Part shown: positions 30,760 through 41,480 of the stretch, piece after piece
How positions within the stretch are numbered: position 1 is the stretch's first letter
How the letters are laid out: the number at the start of each line of letters is the position of its first letter
Assembly (NCBI GenBank): GCA_023091665.1
Contig: JALJCQ010000017.1
Location: 2,976,001-3,040,000, forward strand
Length of the DNA stretch: 64,000 bases
Direction: 5' to 3'
DNA from: Pythium myriotylum
Taxonomy: Eukaryota; Oomycota; Peronosporomycetes; Pythiales; Pythiaceae
Position numbers and translations under genes: made by a program
Notes under the pieces: model-generated
Database searches by the model: none
Told to the model about the DNA's origin: nothing
The model's input: only the letters and a program-made list of their open reading frames with translations

Positions 30760-31203
30760 ATGGAGAGTCTCTTGCAGCACCCAGCGGCGATCGACAGCGT
30801 GCAACGAGGAGAGACTCCGCACTGCGGCTACGCGGGCAAGCGATGCATGAACTTGCGCACGAGCAAGAAGGGCGGTGGGCTTCATCGCTTCTGCGAGTAC
30901 CACCGCGTGCGCGCTAACAAGAACCAGCAACGCGTCGACGTCAAGCGTCGCGCGATACGCTCTTTAAGACGGCAGCAACTGAAGAAAAGCAAGGCGGTAG
31001 TCAAGGGACTACCCATGCCAGATCCTGTGGATATCGTCAGTGACCCGACTGCAATCACACGAGACGACGTAGAGCTTCTTCGAGCGATTCTCTTTGATTC
31101 CAGCAAGGGTTGCGAGGCAAGGTATTCAAGTTTGAGAAACCCGAGCGAAGTCTGCTCTCCAAGGCAGTTGACTGTTGGGCCCGACTGGAGCAACTTCAGG
31201 TGA
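30760..31203 (+). CDS. Zinc-motif/LxxLL family protein 10 (ZL10)
   Basis: 147 aa from ATG 30760 (MESLLQHPAA). Module: CGYAGKRC, MNLRTSKKGGGL, HRFCEYH, then RVRANKNQQRVDVKRRAIRSLRRQQLKK. MPDPVDI lies in the linker. The tail ITRDDVELLRAILFDSSK has LxxIL. About 30 residues follow the tail motif, ending DWSNFR. The arrangement RRQQLKK plus PDPVD ties it to ZL8, so these two likely separated after the family began to expand. An ATCATTGCCTGC initiator-like sequence occurs about 10 nt before the ATG. Confidence 0.82.
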   Translation: MESLLQHPAAIDSVQRGETPHCGYAGKRCMNLRTSKKGGGLHRFCEYHRVRANKNQQRVDVKRRAIRSLRRQQLKKSKAVVKGLPMPDPVDIVSDPTAITRDDVELLRAILFDSSKGCEARYSSLRNPSEVCSPRQLTVGPDWSNFR

Positions 31204-31550
31204 TCGAGCCGTCTCTTTGACGCACGGTTGTTTTGTTGCGTGTTCGATTCAGTTCTGTCCCACACACCTTTGGACCAGCTAAAGGTTTTGCTTCTTGGTC
31301 GCCTTCGTGTGCCACGCCAACGCGTAGCAGAAGGAGATGACGATTTTAAGCTTGTGAAGTACAATACAGTATACCCATTCCAAGATTGTGTGGCCATTAC
31401 GCGCGCGAGTGCTGCAGCACTTGCGAACAATGAGCGTGCCTTCTAATGGGGGCTGGTATGTAAACTGCAGTGCTCACGCGACCGCGCATTGGTGTGGAAG
31501 TACGCTCAGAACACTTCAACAACAACTGATGTGGTATACCTTCGCGTGGG

Positions 31551-32950
31551 CTAGACTTCAAAGATCACCGACCCAGCCCCGCCTGGTCCTAGGTTTCCGC
31601 GCGAACCCCCATAAAAAAGAAGATGTGTGTCGGTGGCACCACGCTCGGCGGACTCGAGCCGGAGGTCACGCCAACCCTGACTGCTACTGTAGAGCGTCCA
31701 GGAAGTGCCGGCACGGGGCACGGGTCTTTTCATTGGTGTAAGTCGCAAGTGGATCCGGGTACGTGTTCCATATCTTCTGGAAATGCTCAAGCGCTCAGCT
31801 GATCTGGGAGCTCCTTCGCTTTAAATGGGCGTCGATTGGCACATGGCGACACAAGACCAGTACTGTCCACGAAGCCTTCAAGTCCGTCTTCTCAATGACG
31901 CTTGATATCACGCCACCGATCGCGAGCCAACTCGTTCCTCACGAAGCAGAAGAAATCGATTGGGCTACCACTTTGCACGACAAGTTTGCGAACCTCTGGA
32001 TCTGGAGCCTTAAAATCCTGATGTGCTTTCAACTCATCTGGCGCTGGAGGCACCAACATCCTCCGGACACCACTCGTTGGCACAACGACCAAGCGCGCGA
32101 GGGCTGAGGATTCATCATTAACTGCGTGTCTCCTCCAGACCCAAGCGGCGGCACCGTGTAGTATGATGGCGGCTATACTGAGGAGGATGTGGACTGACCC
32201 CACCTGCGTGTACGCGCCTCCACTGAACATTGCATCAAGGCGGTCGCACTTCCTCTTGTTCTTCGATGGGGTCTCGGGGTAATCCTGGACCTGGTGGCGC
32301 CGGATCCGTAATCTTACGTGTCGACAAAGATGGTATTAGTCCCACGCTGATTTGGAGTGCTGCGACGAGCCTGGCATCGCCGACCACCAACAACAACCTT
32401 GCCGAGTACAACGGCCTCCGTGTCGGACTCACAGCTGCGCAACGACTCCAATGGATACCTCTTACGGTCATTGGAGACAGCCAACTTATCCTTCGCCAGG
32501 TGTCCCAGTACTGCCCACCCCAAAAGGGAGAGTCTTCGATAGCTCTATTCCTTATCTCGACTTGCCGCCGACCGTCTTCAAGTGCACTAGTGGCGTCACC
32601 AACTTCATGCTTCCAATAAGATGGCCGGCTTTGCAGCCAATGTTGCGATGGACTCCAAGTGCATCCTCCAGACATTTCACCCAACCGACCATCCCGACTG
32701 GAGCGGACTTCCACCCCTACTTCTTGATGACTATCTTCAGTAAATGGCCTCCACTGCACGTATGGCCCCTGGCACCCCAATGCATATTACTAGCTATAGC
32801 TGTTCGCACCGACGAAACGCAATCGACTTCAACTTTCATCATCAGCAGCAAGTGGACCCCCGCCCACTGTGCCAGCTTCCCAACGGTCAGAGACGCACCC
32901 TAAGGCGCTGCTGCTCGTGCACTCGCTGGCGCAGATACGGCTCTGACGCC
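31551..32950 (+). mobile_element. Degraded LINE-type retrotransposon 3' end (zf-RVT and RNase H relics)
   Basis: Around 31762-31850 the plus strand reads VFHIFWKCSSAQLIWE, the pattern of the cysteine/histidine region that follows the reverse transcriptase in many LINEs. From about 32254 an RNase H follows: FFDG then a frame change, GSRGNPGPGGAGSVI, NLAEYNGL (catalytic Glu) and VIGDSQLI (catalytic Asp), continuing with disruptions to about 32950. A second copy of the RNase H start (GSRGNLGPGGAGSVIF) lies on the minus strand at about 31551-31620. So at least two fragments in opposite orientation are joined here. No intact ORF. Confidence 0.6.
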
Positions 32951-34212
32951 TTTCTCGTGACGCGTCACACGGCCATCAGATGACCATGTGCGATATGTTA
33001 CGCGACTCAAGATGACGAGTTTTGTCATCCAGTCACGTCACCTATCATTCCACTTCCCACATAACAAGCGGTGAGACGACGATTGCCAGTGCTGAAGTAG
33101 CACAATTGAAGTGGCAGTAGTGTATCAAGTCCTCAAAACTGAACAGCAAGCCTCGTTCAAGTCATTGCTTCCTCTTTGAAATGTGAGGAATATTGGATGT
33201 TTACTGTAATTGCCACTGTTTCCGAACCATTATTTCAATGAGACGGTCGATGACAGAGTCGTCAGGCAACCTCACGCTTTGGCTGAGCGATAAGAGGGGT
33301 CTCAACGCACGAGTCGCAACCCACGCATTCACATGCCCGAAAGTTGAGCTGCTCAACGCGACCCACGTCTCCCAGCACTGTTGCCGAGCATTCAACGAAG
33401 TTGCTGACGCTACGGCGAGAATATCTATCCGCGCAGCGTTCGGAATTCATCTTCCTTTCCAAATATAATGACACCGATACTCCCACTCGAGGCACCGCCT
33501 CCGCACACGGCATGACGGCTGAGCCCAAACTTATCATGGAGTCTGGAGTAATTTTTGACCAAGCGTGTTATGAAGGGGGAAGGGGAGGATCGAACCTATT
33601 GATACCGGGAGACCCCATTAAATATCGAGTATGCAAACGATCAACCACCAACGCGTGCGAGCGCTATGACAGATGGCAAGTCTCCTCTCGTGATCTAGCG
33701 TCGTCTTTTCTCATCTCTGACTGGTGGCCCAACAGCGTGCAAGCACTAATACACAATCATCTGAAGGTTTTTTGTGCACGCTTTGAAAACAGAAGCACTG
33801 TACCCACGGCGGTATGCTTCAGACGAGTGCTACATATGTATGCCGAGTGCGATAGACTATCGAACTATCGCCGATAGTTCAAGGTAAGGTTTCGAAACAT
33901 TGCACGACAGGCGCATGTTAATAGGTACATGAATGCTCCATCATCGCCCGATTCCTTATGCAAAAAGCTGAAGTGTCTGCCTGTCCAAAACCGGCGATCT
34001 GTCATTCCAGAGACTATCCCGAGCGTCACGTCGCCCATTCGGGTGGAGAAATGAGTTCAGGTTGATCGAGCTATTTGCTGCCTCAACTTGCTGACCAGGA
34101 AGTCTTCGTGAGATTCCTCAACGAAACTTGGCTGAGGTCAGGAGTGTCTCGACTCAGAAGTCCCCAGTCTCCCCACAATTCTTCACTTCTAGTGATCGCG
34201 AGACTCGACGTA
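32951..34212. other. 1.3-kb region, nothing recognised
   Basis: Between the LINE relic and the minus-strand open frame at 34213. No supported gene or repeat. Confidence 0.45.
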
Positions 34213-34713
34213 TTAGTCCTCACGAAGAGGTGAGCAGCCTACGACTGGTCGAAAGGCAGCATCACGAAAAGGTCTCAGATGTCCTCCCGTGAAAGGATGC
34301 TCACCCACAGACAACCTGACGACCACATCCTTCCAAACGCTGTCGGACATGGTCTCGTGTACCAACTTGGTGGATACTTTCCGAACCGTGGGACCTTGCC
34401 AAATCTCTTGGCTCCAGGTCTTCAAGCATTCGAGCACAATTCTGGGATAACCGACGCCGGGAGATTGTTCTAAGGTCCCGTCTGGTCGGAACAAAATCAC
34501 CTTCATGAGGATTGTCACATGCGACTCATCGCCACATCTACTCCCCCGAGTCTCGACCACAATCGAAGCAACAGGGCGGAAGTTGGCTGAGAGGTCCGGA
34601 CTCTCGAACACGGCCGAGAACATCCGGATCGCCCGACGAGGCGACATCCATCGACAACGGGGAGGTACTGAGTAGTGCATCGTTGAACTTGGCGATAGGG
34701 TATCTACAGTCAT
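34213..34713 (-). CDS. Unrecognised minus-strand open frame (166 codons)
   Basis: Open frame upstream of, and divergent from, ZL11. Segments such as SDSVWKDVVVRLSVGEHPFTG look like ordinary globular protein. A second minus-strand frame (34861-34538) overlaps its start and also reads smoothly (WNDFFDWVCTIKGQF), so a frameshifted or spliced gene is possible. No family is recognised. It could be a remnant. Confidence 0.25.
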   Translation of the reverse strand: MTVDTLSPSSTMHYSVPPRCRWMSPRRAIRMFSAVFESPDLSANFRPVASIVVETRGSRCGDESHVTILMKVILFRPDGTLEQSPGVGYPRIVLECLKTWSQEIWQGPTVRKVSTKLVHETMSDSVWKDVVVRLSVGEHPFTGGHLRPFRDAAFRPVVGCSPLRED

Positions 34714-34852
34714 GTTGTGACGCGCCGAAGGGTCGAGGATCGAACATCATCACGGTGGGTTGCCAAGAGTCTTCACTTTGGAATTGACCCTTAATCGTGC
34801 AAACCCAGTCGAAGAAATCGTTCCATCTGTCTATCAAGTATAGACGACCAGC

Positions 34853-35251
34853 ATGGACCAATTGCCATCACCGACAGAGTTCACAATCCAAGCTGACAAC
34901 GAGAGTCTGCGTTGTGCGTACCCGAGCAAGCCATGCTACAATGTGCGAACCAACAAACTCGGCGGTGGGCTTCACCGTTTCTGCGAGTTTCACCGTTTGC
35001 GTGCAAACAAGAACCAGTCAAAAGTCGACAGGAAACGACGTGCGCGGATTACCTCATTACGCAGTACATACGAGGCCCACACGTGGAAGGCACAATCGAC
35101 TATCAGCTCCTCTGGTGGCATGTATTCTTGGCCCGAGCCAATCACCGATTCCTCTGAGGTGGTGGTTTTCACAAGAGAAGACATCGATCTCCTCCAGAAG
35201 TTGCTACTAGGGAACGATTTCGAGGCTAGGTCGAGGCCCATTGCCTTTTGA
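34853..35251 (+). CDS. Zinc-motif/LxxLL family protein 11 (ZL11)
   Basis: 132 aa from ATG 34853 (MDQLPSPTEF). Module at about residues 21-47: CAYPSKPC, YNVRTNKLGGGL, HRFCEFH, then RLRANKNQSKVDRKRRARI. Here RVD is KVD and the first Gly of the triplet is preceded by Leu, so the Lys-Lys pair is broken. The tail FTREDIDLLQKLLLGNDFE has a perfect LxxLL followed by Leu. It is the rightmost member of the cluster. Downstream the sequence becomes transposon-rich. Confidence 0.82.
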   Translation: MDQLPSPTEFTIQADNESLRCAYPSKPCYNVRTNKLGGGLHRFCEFHRLRANKNQSKVDRKRRARITSLRSTYEAHTWKAQSTISSSGGMYSWPEPITDSSEVVVFTREDIDLLQKLLLGNDFEARSRPIAF

Positions 35252-36016
35252 TAATGTTCAATTCGTGCGCATGGCAATAGAAGAGTCAACTATGTGGTAG
35301 CTGAATTTTTGGATCGAAGGTTACGTGCAACTAAAATGGGGCACGATGTACGTACCGTGTTGTTTGTGGAGCAAATGGTCGGCCATCGTGCGCGGGGGCT
35401 CTGGCAAGTGTTTCTTGTCGGTCCATCGGAATTGTTCATGAGACAGGCTCTCGTGAATCAGTCTCTCCTAACGGGTTTCGTGAAGTGGCTGGTAATCCAC
35501 CAGCTGGCTGAGTTGGATCGTCATGTTGTCGCATCGCGCGATACGATGAGTGCGATATCTATTTTGTTCTTTCTCGATTATTCCTAGACTCGCCGTATTG
35601 GCTCCTCGTGCACCTCACCGCGACTGATGATCTCCGTGTTGGGGGAACCGACAACACAGTGGGAGCTTGGCGGGTGGTTTCTCGCACTGAGTCAGGCTTA
35701 CCACATAGCTGGCGCACCAAAGCCAACCTTGCAATGGACGACATCCCAAGCAGTGAGTTCTTACTTTCCACACGTCGAGACGAACAGACACGAATCGCAG
35801 CTTTCCTCAAGGAAAATGTTGCTTATTGGAAAATGAATCTGTAATACTGTCGATTATCTAAAGGAAGAATACCTTGCTGAGGCTGAGCTCGGTTCACGGT
35901 CATACTGTAGAGGATCGGTTTGCTTTCATAGATCAATGCTTTCAAATTCATAAAAGGTGGGGGCCTTTCATAGAAGAATTAACAGATGGGGTGGAATCAT
36001 AGGCAGATTGTCCATT
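35252..36016. other. Intergenic, nothing recognised
   Basis: Short open frames only. None has a motif. Confidence 0.45.
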
Positions 36017-36338
36017 AGGCCCTGGTCGATAAATAATCGATTCTCGTTCTAGGAATTGGTGTATGCACACAAATTAGCGCGGTTTGTCGACCAGAAATCG
36101 ATTCTCGTGCTAGGAATTGGTGTGGACACACAAATCAATCAGGATCGTCGTGCACTTCAAACCTCGCCACAACTGTACCCCAGGGGTACTAATCTCCAGA
36201 ATCATTCTGGTTTCTGGCATGACTCGGAGAGCAATTCCAGGCAGAGAATGGATTTTGAGGGGTAGGTTTATCAACACCCAATCAAAACGCTCTATTCTCA
36301 GAATGGGAATGGATTTGGCATATATCGACCAGGGCCTT
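36017..36338 (+). repeat. 322-bp segment bounded by 15-bp perfect inverted repeats
   Basis: AGGCCCTGGTCGATA (36017-36031) and its exact reverse complement at 36324-36338. No flanking target duplication was found, so a MITE is only a possibility. Confidence 0.5.
36034..36138 (+). repeat. Direct repeat, two about 42-bp units
   Basis: AATCGATTCTCG-T/G-CTAGGAATTGGTGT followed by CACACAAAT occurs at 36034-36075 and again at about 36096-36138, with a few mismatches. Confidence 0.8.
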
Positions 36339-36509
36339 GATATCGGTGGACAAGACGACAGCTGGTGGACAGCAGATGCACTCAAAGTAGTGTGGACCAC
36401 GGTGTTTACGGTTCGGAAATTTTTTGTGGCCACATAAGTATGTGAAAAGGAGTGGCTCAAAACTTGACACTAGTGAACAGCAAGAATACTGCACAAGACA
36501 GACGAGACG

Positions 36510-39205
36510 ATGGGCTCATGGACGGAGATCAAGCGCCTCAACTCCGAGGCCGAGTACACCTATTTCCGCACTGTGATGATGTGTTGTTCAGTGAGTTATC
36601 ATAAAGAGGATGCTGATAGTTGCTCAGTATGTGGCGGCGACCATGTCAAGATTGAGCCAAGATTGAGCGGCGCCTTCGATGTATGAGTCGGACGTGCTCG
36701 CCAGATCGAAAGTGCCCCGTCGTTTGGAAAGTTCACCATTGTACTGGACACGACGAGTGGGTTGTCATGGTCAACCATCATTCGCATGACAGAGGTGCTG
36801 TTCCGTGCCTTGTCGAGCACAAACCTCGCATCACCAAACAAAGCAAAGCTTTCATAGCCGAGCAAGACGAGAACGACGCGACTCCGCGACTCATCGAAAC
36901 GAGATTGAAGAACTGCGGTGCCCTCGGTCAACCACCAAATGAATGGCCCACTCTTGACCAGATCAAGAATGCTCTCAAGCGAATTCGAGAGCAAGAAGGG
37001 TCGCGCAACACGATCGAAGGGATAGGGGCTTTTGTTGCCAGGCGCGAGTACACTCCCGCACTCGGCATTTGTGTTTGGGCCCTGCCTAGACGGCAATGGC
37101 ATACCTGTTGTTGCATGTGGTACGGACGACGACCCATTCATTCTTGGTGTGACCTCACTCCAGTTGATTGATAACGCGATCCAATACTCTCAGCAAGGTC
37201 AATTTGTGATCTTTCATGCCGATGCCACGTTCAAGCTCAGTGACGTAAATTATCCTGTGATTACGTGTGGGTACACGGATGCCGCCAGATCGTACCAGTT
37301 GGTCGGTTTGTTCGTCGTCAGCCAACGCACGCGTCGTGATTTTGCATTGTGTTTTGGAGCGTTGTCAGCGCTGGCACAGCGTCTAAGAGGTACAGTCATG
37401 ACTGCTGATGCAATTATAAGTGACGCGGACGATGCACAATATCTCGGTATTCAAGATGTACCATCGTTTTATTCGGCGGTCCCGTTGATGTGTTACTTCC
37501 ACGTGCTCTACAACGTGCGGAAGAGGACGGCTCACCTTCGCAAGGAACTTCGTGTCATCGACGATATGGACTATTCCGAGTCATTCGAGCAGTTCGAAAC
37601 CGTATGCGACACTGAATTGCGACGCTGGCAGGCGTATTCAGAGCTGAAGATCTTCACAGACTATTTGTTCAATCAGTGGTTGTCAGGGCGCTTCTGGAGG
37701 TGGCAGATTCTCCATTCACACCCAGCATCAGCAGTCACCAACCATCCGTGTGAGGTTTACAATTCTTCGATCAAGAGCTACACTCGACGAAAGAGATTTC
37801 ACATGGCAAAGCTGCTTGCCAAATTGTGCGACCTAATTGAATCATTCAAGACATCGGTACCGGTGCGCGACGATTACAAGCCAAAGCCAACAACCGGACG
37901 TCGTCAAAGCTGCAATCCACATGGTTTCGTTCTGGGAAACGAATCTTGCATACACAGCCGGCGCCCCTTGCATTCGTGTCAAGTGCAAGAAGAAAGATAT
38001 CAGTGACGCAGTGAAGCAACTCGAGGAGTCGCAGAAGCGTTCGATACAGGTTGCGATCTACCAACGAAGGTTGCACAGAGCAATCACGATTGCTCGAAAA
38101 TTGGAGCTGAGAAGAAAAAAGCAGCATCGATGTACACTCGTGCAAGTTCCTGGTCACTGTGGCGTGCGCACAACACAGGAGTGCCCGATGAAGGCTGGTT
38201 GGTGAACTTCGAGAGACCCCACTGCGGTTGCCGTTACATTAGCCCAGTGTGTGCGCACTTGGTTATCGTACAAAACCGACAGGACCTCAGTGCTCTTGGC
38301 AAGAGACGGAAGATTCTCGACCGATCTCGGAACAAAAAGAAAAGGAAGCATGGTGGTGCATCAAGCGAAGCAAATGTCCACCCCACCGTTTCGCTAAATG
38401 GATCTCAAAATCGCAAGACAAGTCGGGCTGACGCCTCCCCCCGTTCCACACTGAATGGTGTCTGTCCACCCATAGGCGCATCTTCCGGCATGACCTCCCA
38501 GCGTCCGGATTGTTCGACAACAAGCGCAGCACCTACCAACGTCGCCGATCGGTCGACAGAGCAAACATGGAATTGGTTTTCACTGGTCAATGGGACTCGG
38601 CAGACGCAGTATCGACAACAACAGCAACTCGACGTCAGTGATGCACGACACCGAGCCACTCTCGAATATCAACACTATCGCGACCAGCTTTGGTTCTCAA
38701 CAAATCGAGAACTGCTCGAGACCAACTCTATGAGAGTTCTCACTCAATCCCCCTTGGAGATGGCCAACCACGCGACCAGCGAATCGATTGGCAGCTAAAT
38801 AATTCAGGTCAGCACGTCGAAAGGGAGCAGTACTATGATCGTGAGCGCCAGCTCCGGGGCCACGAGCATTTGCGGCAGTGGTGGGATTATAACGATAGGG
38901 GGCAGCACACCGAATGGGAACAACACCAAGATCTGGATCAGCAGCAATAACAGCGGCGTCAAGACCATTGCGGACAACTCTACGATCAGGAACCACTGTT
39001 TGTGGATCAATCGAGCTGCACGGATCGACCTATGCGAAATCACACCCTCCAACATGAACATCAGCAACACACGTTTCAACGGTTCCAGCACTATCCGCAT
39101 ACAGTGCAAATTGAGCAAGCACCGCATTCTATTCGCTTCAGCGACTACTCTCCCCGACGGCGAGGTCGACATCCCCTAGCGTCTCGTGCTCTCAACGTCG
39201 ACTAA
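36510..39205 (+). pseudogene. Mutator-like (MULE) transposase, decayed, with SWIM finger and Gln/His-rich tail
   Basis: Catalyses cut-and-paste transposition when intact. Order of visible parts: N-terminus MGSWTEIKRLNSE (36510); a zinc-binding-like CPVVWKVHHCTG...HHSHD segment (about 36717-36795); DDE core with FHADATFKLSD (first Asp, about 37216), IISDADDAQ (second Asp), CYFHVLYNVRK, and NHPCEVYNSSIK (Glu); a SWIM finger CGCRYISPVCAH (about 38223); and a long Gln/His/Arg tail to 39205. The frame changes near 36.65, 37.06, 37.9 and 38.13 kb and after 38.7 kb. A stop lies at 38948-38950. So it is not functional as it stands. Terminal inverted repeats were not found. Confidence 0.8.
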
Positions 39206-39375
39206 CCAGGGGCTCCCATCCCAGTCTCTGATCGAGCTACACGACATAAAGTGAACACGTGCGCTGCGAGGATTGATCTGCTTCGTATAAAAGGTTAGCT
39301 GTGAGTTGCTCCGTGTCAAAAGATCACGCAACCACGACTCATACCCTCTCTTTCCAACAGTTGCGGTTTCTGCTC

Positions 39376-39771
39376 TGCCACGCCAAAATACCAAAAGTGG
39401 GTGTTACAAAAGCTGGTACGTCTTGGTCACTTGGTCGGTTGTTGGCAAAACGCAGAATGTGTTTGAATTCCTTAGTTGTGTGCATGGAGGCTCCGAGCTA
39501 CCCTCGGAGCCCTCCCTAGTGTCCTACGGCATGTTCCTTGAAGTTCCTAATGATTATGACCTTCTTTTCCTTTTGTTCACAATATGTATATACTCGGATG
39601 TGCTGTGCCTCCAGTTTCTAGAACCTGGGGCATCACCCTGAACTCACCCTGGTCTCGGCACCTCAGCCATCCAAAAGGGATCGGTGCTGCGAGACCGGGC
39701 ATTGTTTATGACCGCCAGGCCATCTTCAAGGTGACGTCACCTTGAAGCGGGCCTGGGCCATAATCATGACA
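39376..39771 (-). repeat. Element A 3' LTR (left)
   Basis: 396 bp, colinear with 61304-61706. It differs by a 7-bp indel (CGACTGG is present only in the right copy) and about four substitutions, so A is the oldest of the three elements. Confidence 0.9.
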
Positions 39772-40513
39772 TCCCCCCGGACTTTTAATCGCGTTGGTGG
39801 GGTCAACGGGTTGATGACACCATCGCGAAACATCACTGCAATTGCTTTCCACTTCACGACGGTCGTTTTTGGCAGTGGAAAGGTCTTCTCCATCGTAAAC
39901 ACCTTCGTCCGCGCGTCGTCTGTTGACTGCGGGGAAGAGTTCGAATGCCGTGATCTCGTTGGTAGTGATTTGATCATCAAATACACTAACGTACCGCAGC
40001 AGATTATGAGCGACGTCAATTTATGAGCACAAAAAGTGACATTAGCCAATCAGCATCAATTATTTCTGAATAGGTATCAATGATTGGCGGGATTTTTGTG
40101 GCAGCAGTTTATGGCCCATTCCACCCAGAGCCACACGTTGCTTGGAGTCCAAGCACCAGAGGAAGATGTGGACTCAAGAGGATTTCGAGGCGGCTGTAGC
40201 AAAGATGTATGCTTAGCCGCGCCAGCGCAAGACAGTCAAGCTGGACCCCAGAAGCAGCTGACTTTCACCCTGTAGTTACTGAAACAATACATCTTTCGTT
40301 TGTTTTTTGTCCGTCTATCACATAATGCTTCGAATAGTGGTCTTCCGTGCGATTAGTGGCCCCGCCATAAACTGATGTCGGAAATAGCCGAATTTTCGAC
40401 TTTCGAGGGCAGGTGTGGCAACCAACCTGCTTTACTTTACGGTGTGGCAACCAACCTGCTTTACTAAGGGTTTGGAAATTCTCCACCACCCGTGCAAAGT
40501 TATGGCCAAAAAG
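39772..40513 (-). other. Element A 3' untranslated region
   Basis: Between the end of the Gag-protease frame and the left LTR. No domain seen on either strand. The polypurine tract lies next to the LTR. Confidence 0.5.
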
Positions 40514-41480
40514 CTAAGGTACCCGATTTGCGCTCATAATCTGCTGCAGTACGTTACTTGTTTCGCAAATCTCAACTTGACTCTTCTCCTGATGCGGATC
40601 AGGCTGGGCTTCTATCTGGTCAGGATGCAAAGTACTCGAACTCCCCCTCCCCCTGAAGTCCAGGCTGTCCGCGTGCCGAAGTCTTTTGGAGACTTGATAC
40701 GACTCTGACCTCTCGAAGAGAATGTCGAAGACAGATAGCAAGCAGGTTTCAAGCTCTCGCATAGACGGAGCCTGTACATAGAGTATACCATCCTTTAGGT
40801 CGACATACTTGATCCAAGCAAGCCGTAAATGGATGCTGTCGGGCTCACTCCGAACGGAAAACTTGACGAGCCCTGGCTTGGACATCGTCGCGGATGTAGC
40901 TTGCCTTTCAACATCCTCTGCATCGGCATCAAATTCTCATCCTATACTCGTGTCTGCGATTGGAATAGGTCTTTCGACTAGTTCGGGAAAGACAACGTCG
41001 TTGGTTCGCCAGTTGATTTGAGGCTGGAACTGCGCAAACCATGGTTTTCCCAAGATGATATCTTGCTTAGGAGATATTGCCGTCTGCGTGAATTCGATTC
41101 CTACAAACGTTACCTCACCTATCTTGAGGTCGACTCGCACTTTCTTCGCATTCCTTTCTTCTTTCTTCGTTCCGGCGTAGTTCGTTATCTCAACATCTCG
41201 ATAATCAACGAACTCAGGTGCTAATCCTGGTCGAATCAAATTCGTGTCTGCTCCACAGTCTAGCAGCACGACAACTTGCTGTCTGTTCACCTCGGCTTCC
41301 TTCCTCACTAGCTCATGTTGCTTGTTAACAGGTTCCTCGCGATCGCGCTTCATCCGTGGCTTCTGCTCGGTTACTTCAACGGTTTGCACGGTAAATTCGT
41401 CGAAGACAATTGTTGACGGTGTGCCTTGGCTGGTCCTTTCGTTGTGGAAGTCTGCGTTCGAAATGTGTGTTCCGGGTAGG
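40514..41480 (-). pseudogene. Element A, 3' part of Gag-protease frame
   Basis: Continuation of A's polyprotein left of element B. The retropepsin is read on the minus strand from 41389: VVVLLDCGADTNLI holds the active site (DCGA, where DSGA or DTGA is usual) and DIILGKPWFA is the typical ILG motif. A stop codon at 40937-40939 interrupts the frame. In the same frame another 130 or so codons follow to 40514 with no recognised domain, and no reverse transcriptase follows. Confidence 0.75.

Noticed and set aside
36034..36138. CRISPR-like spaced repeats
   Set aside because: Only two imperfect units in a eukaryotic context.
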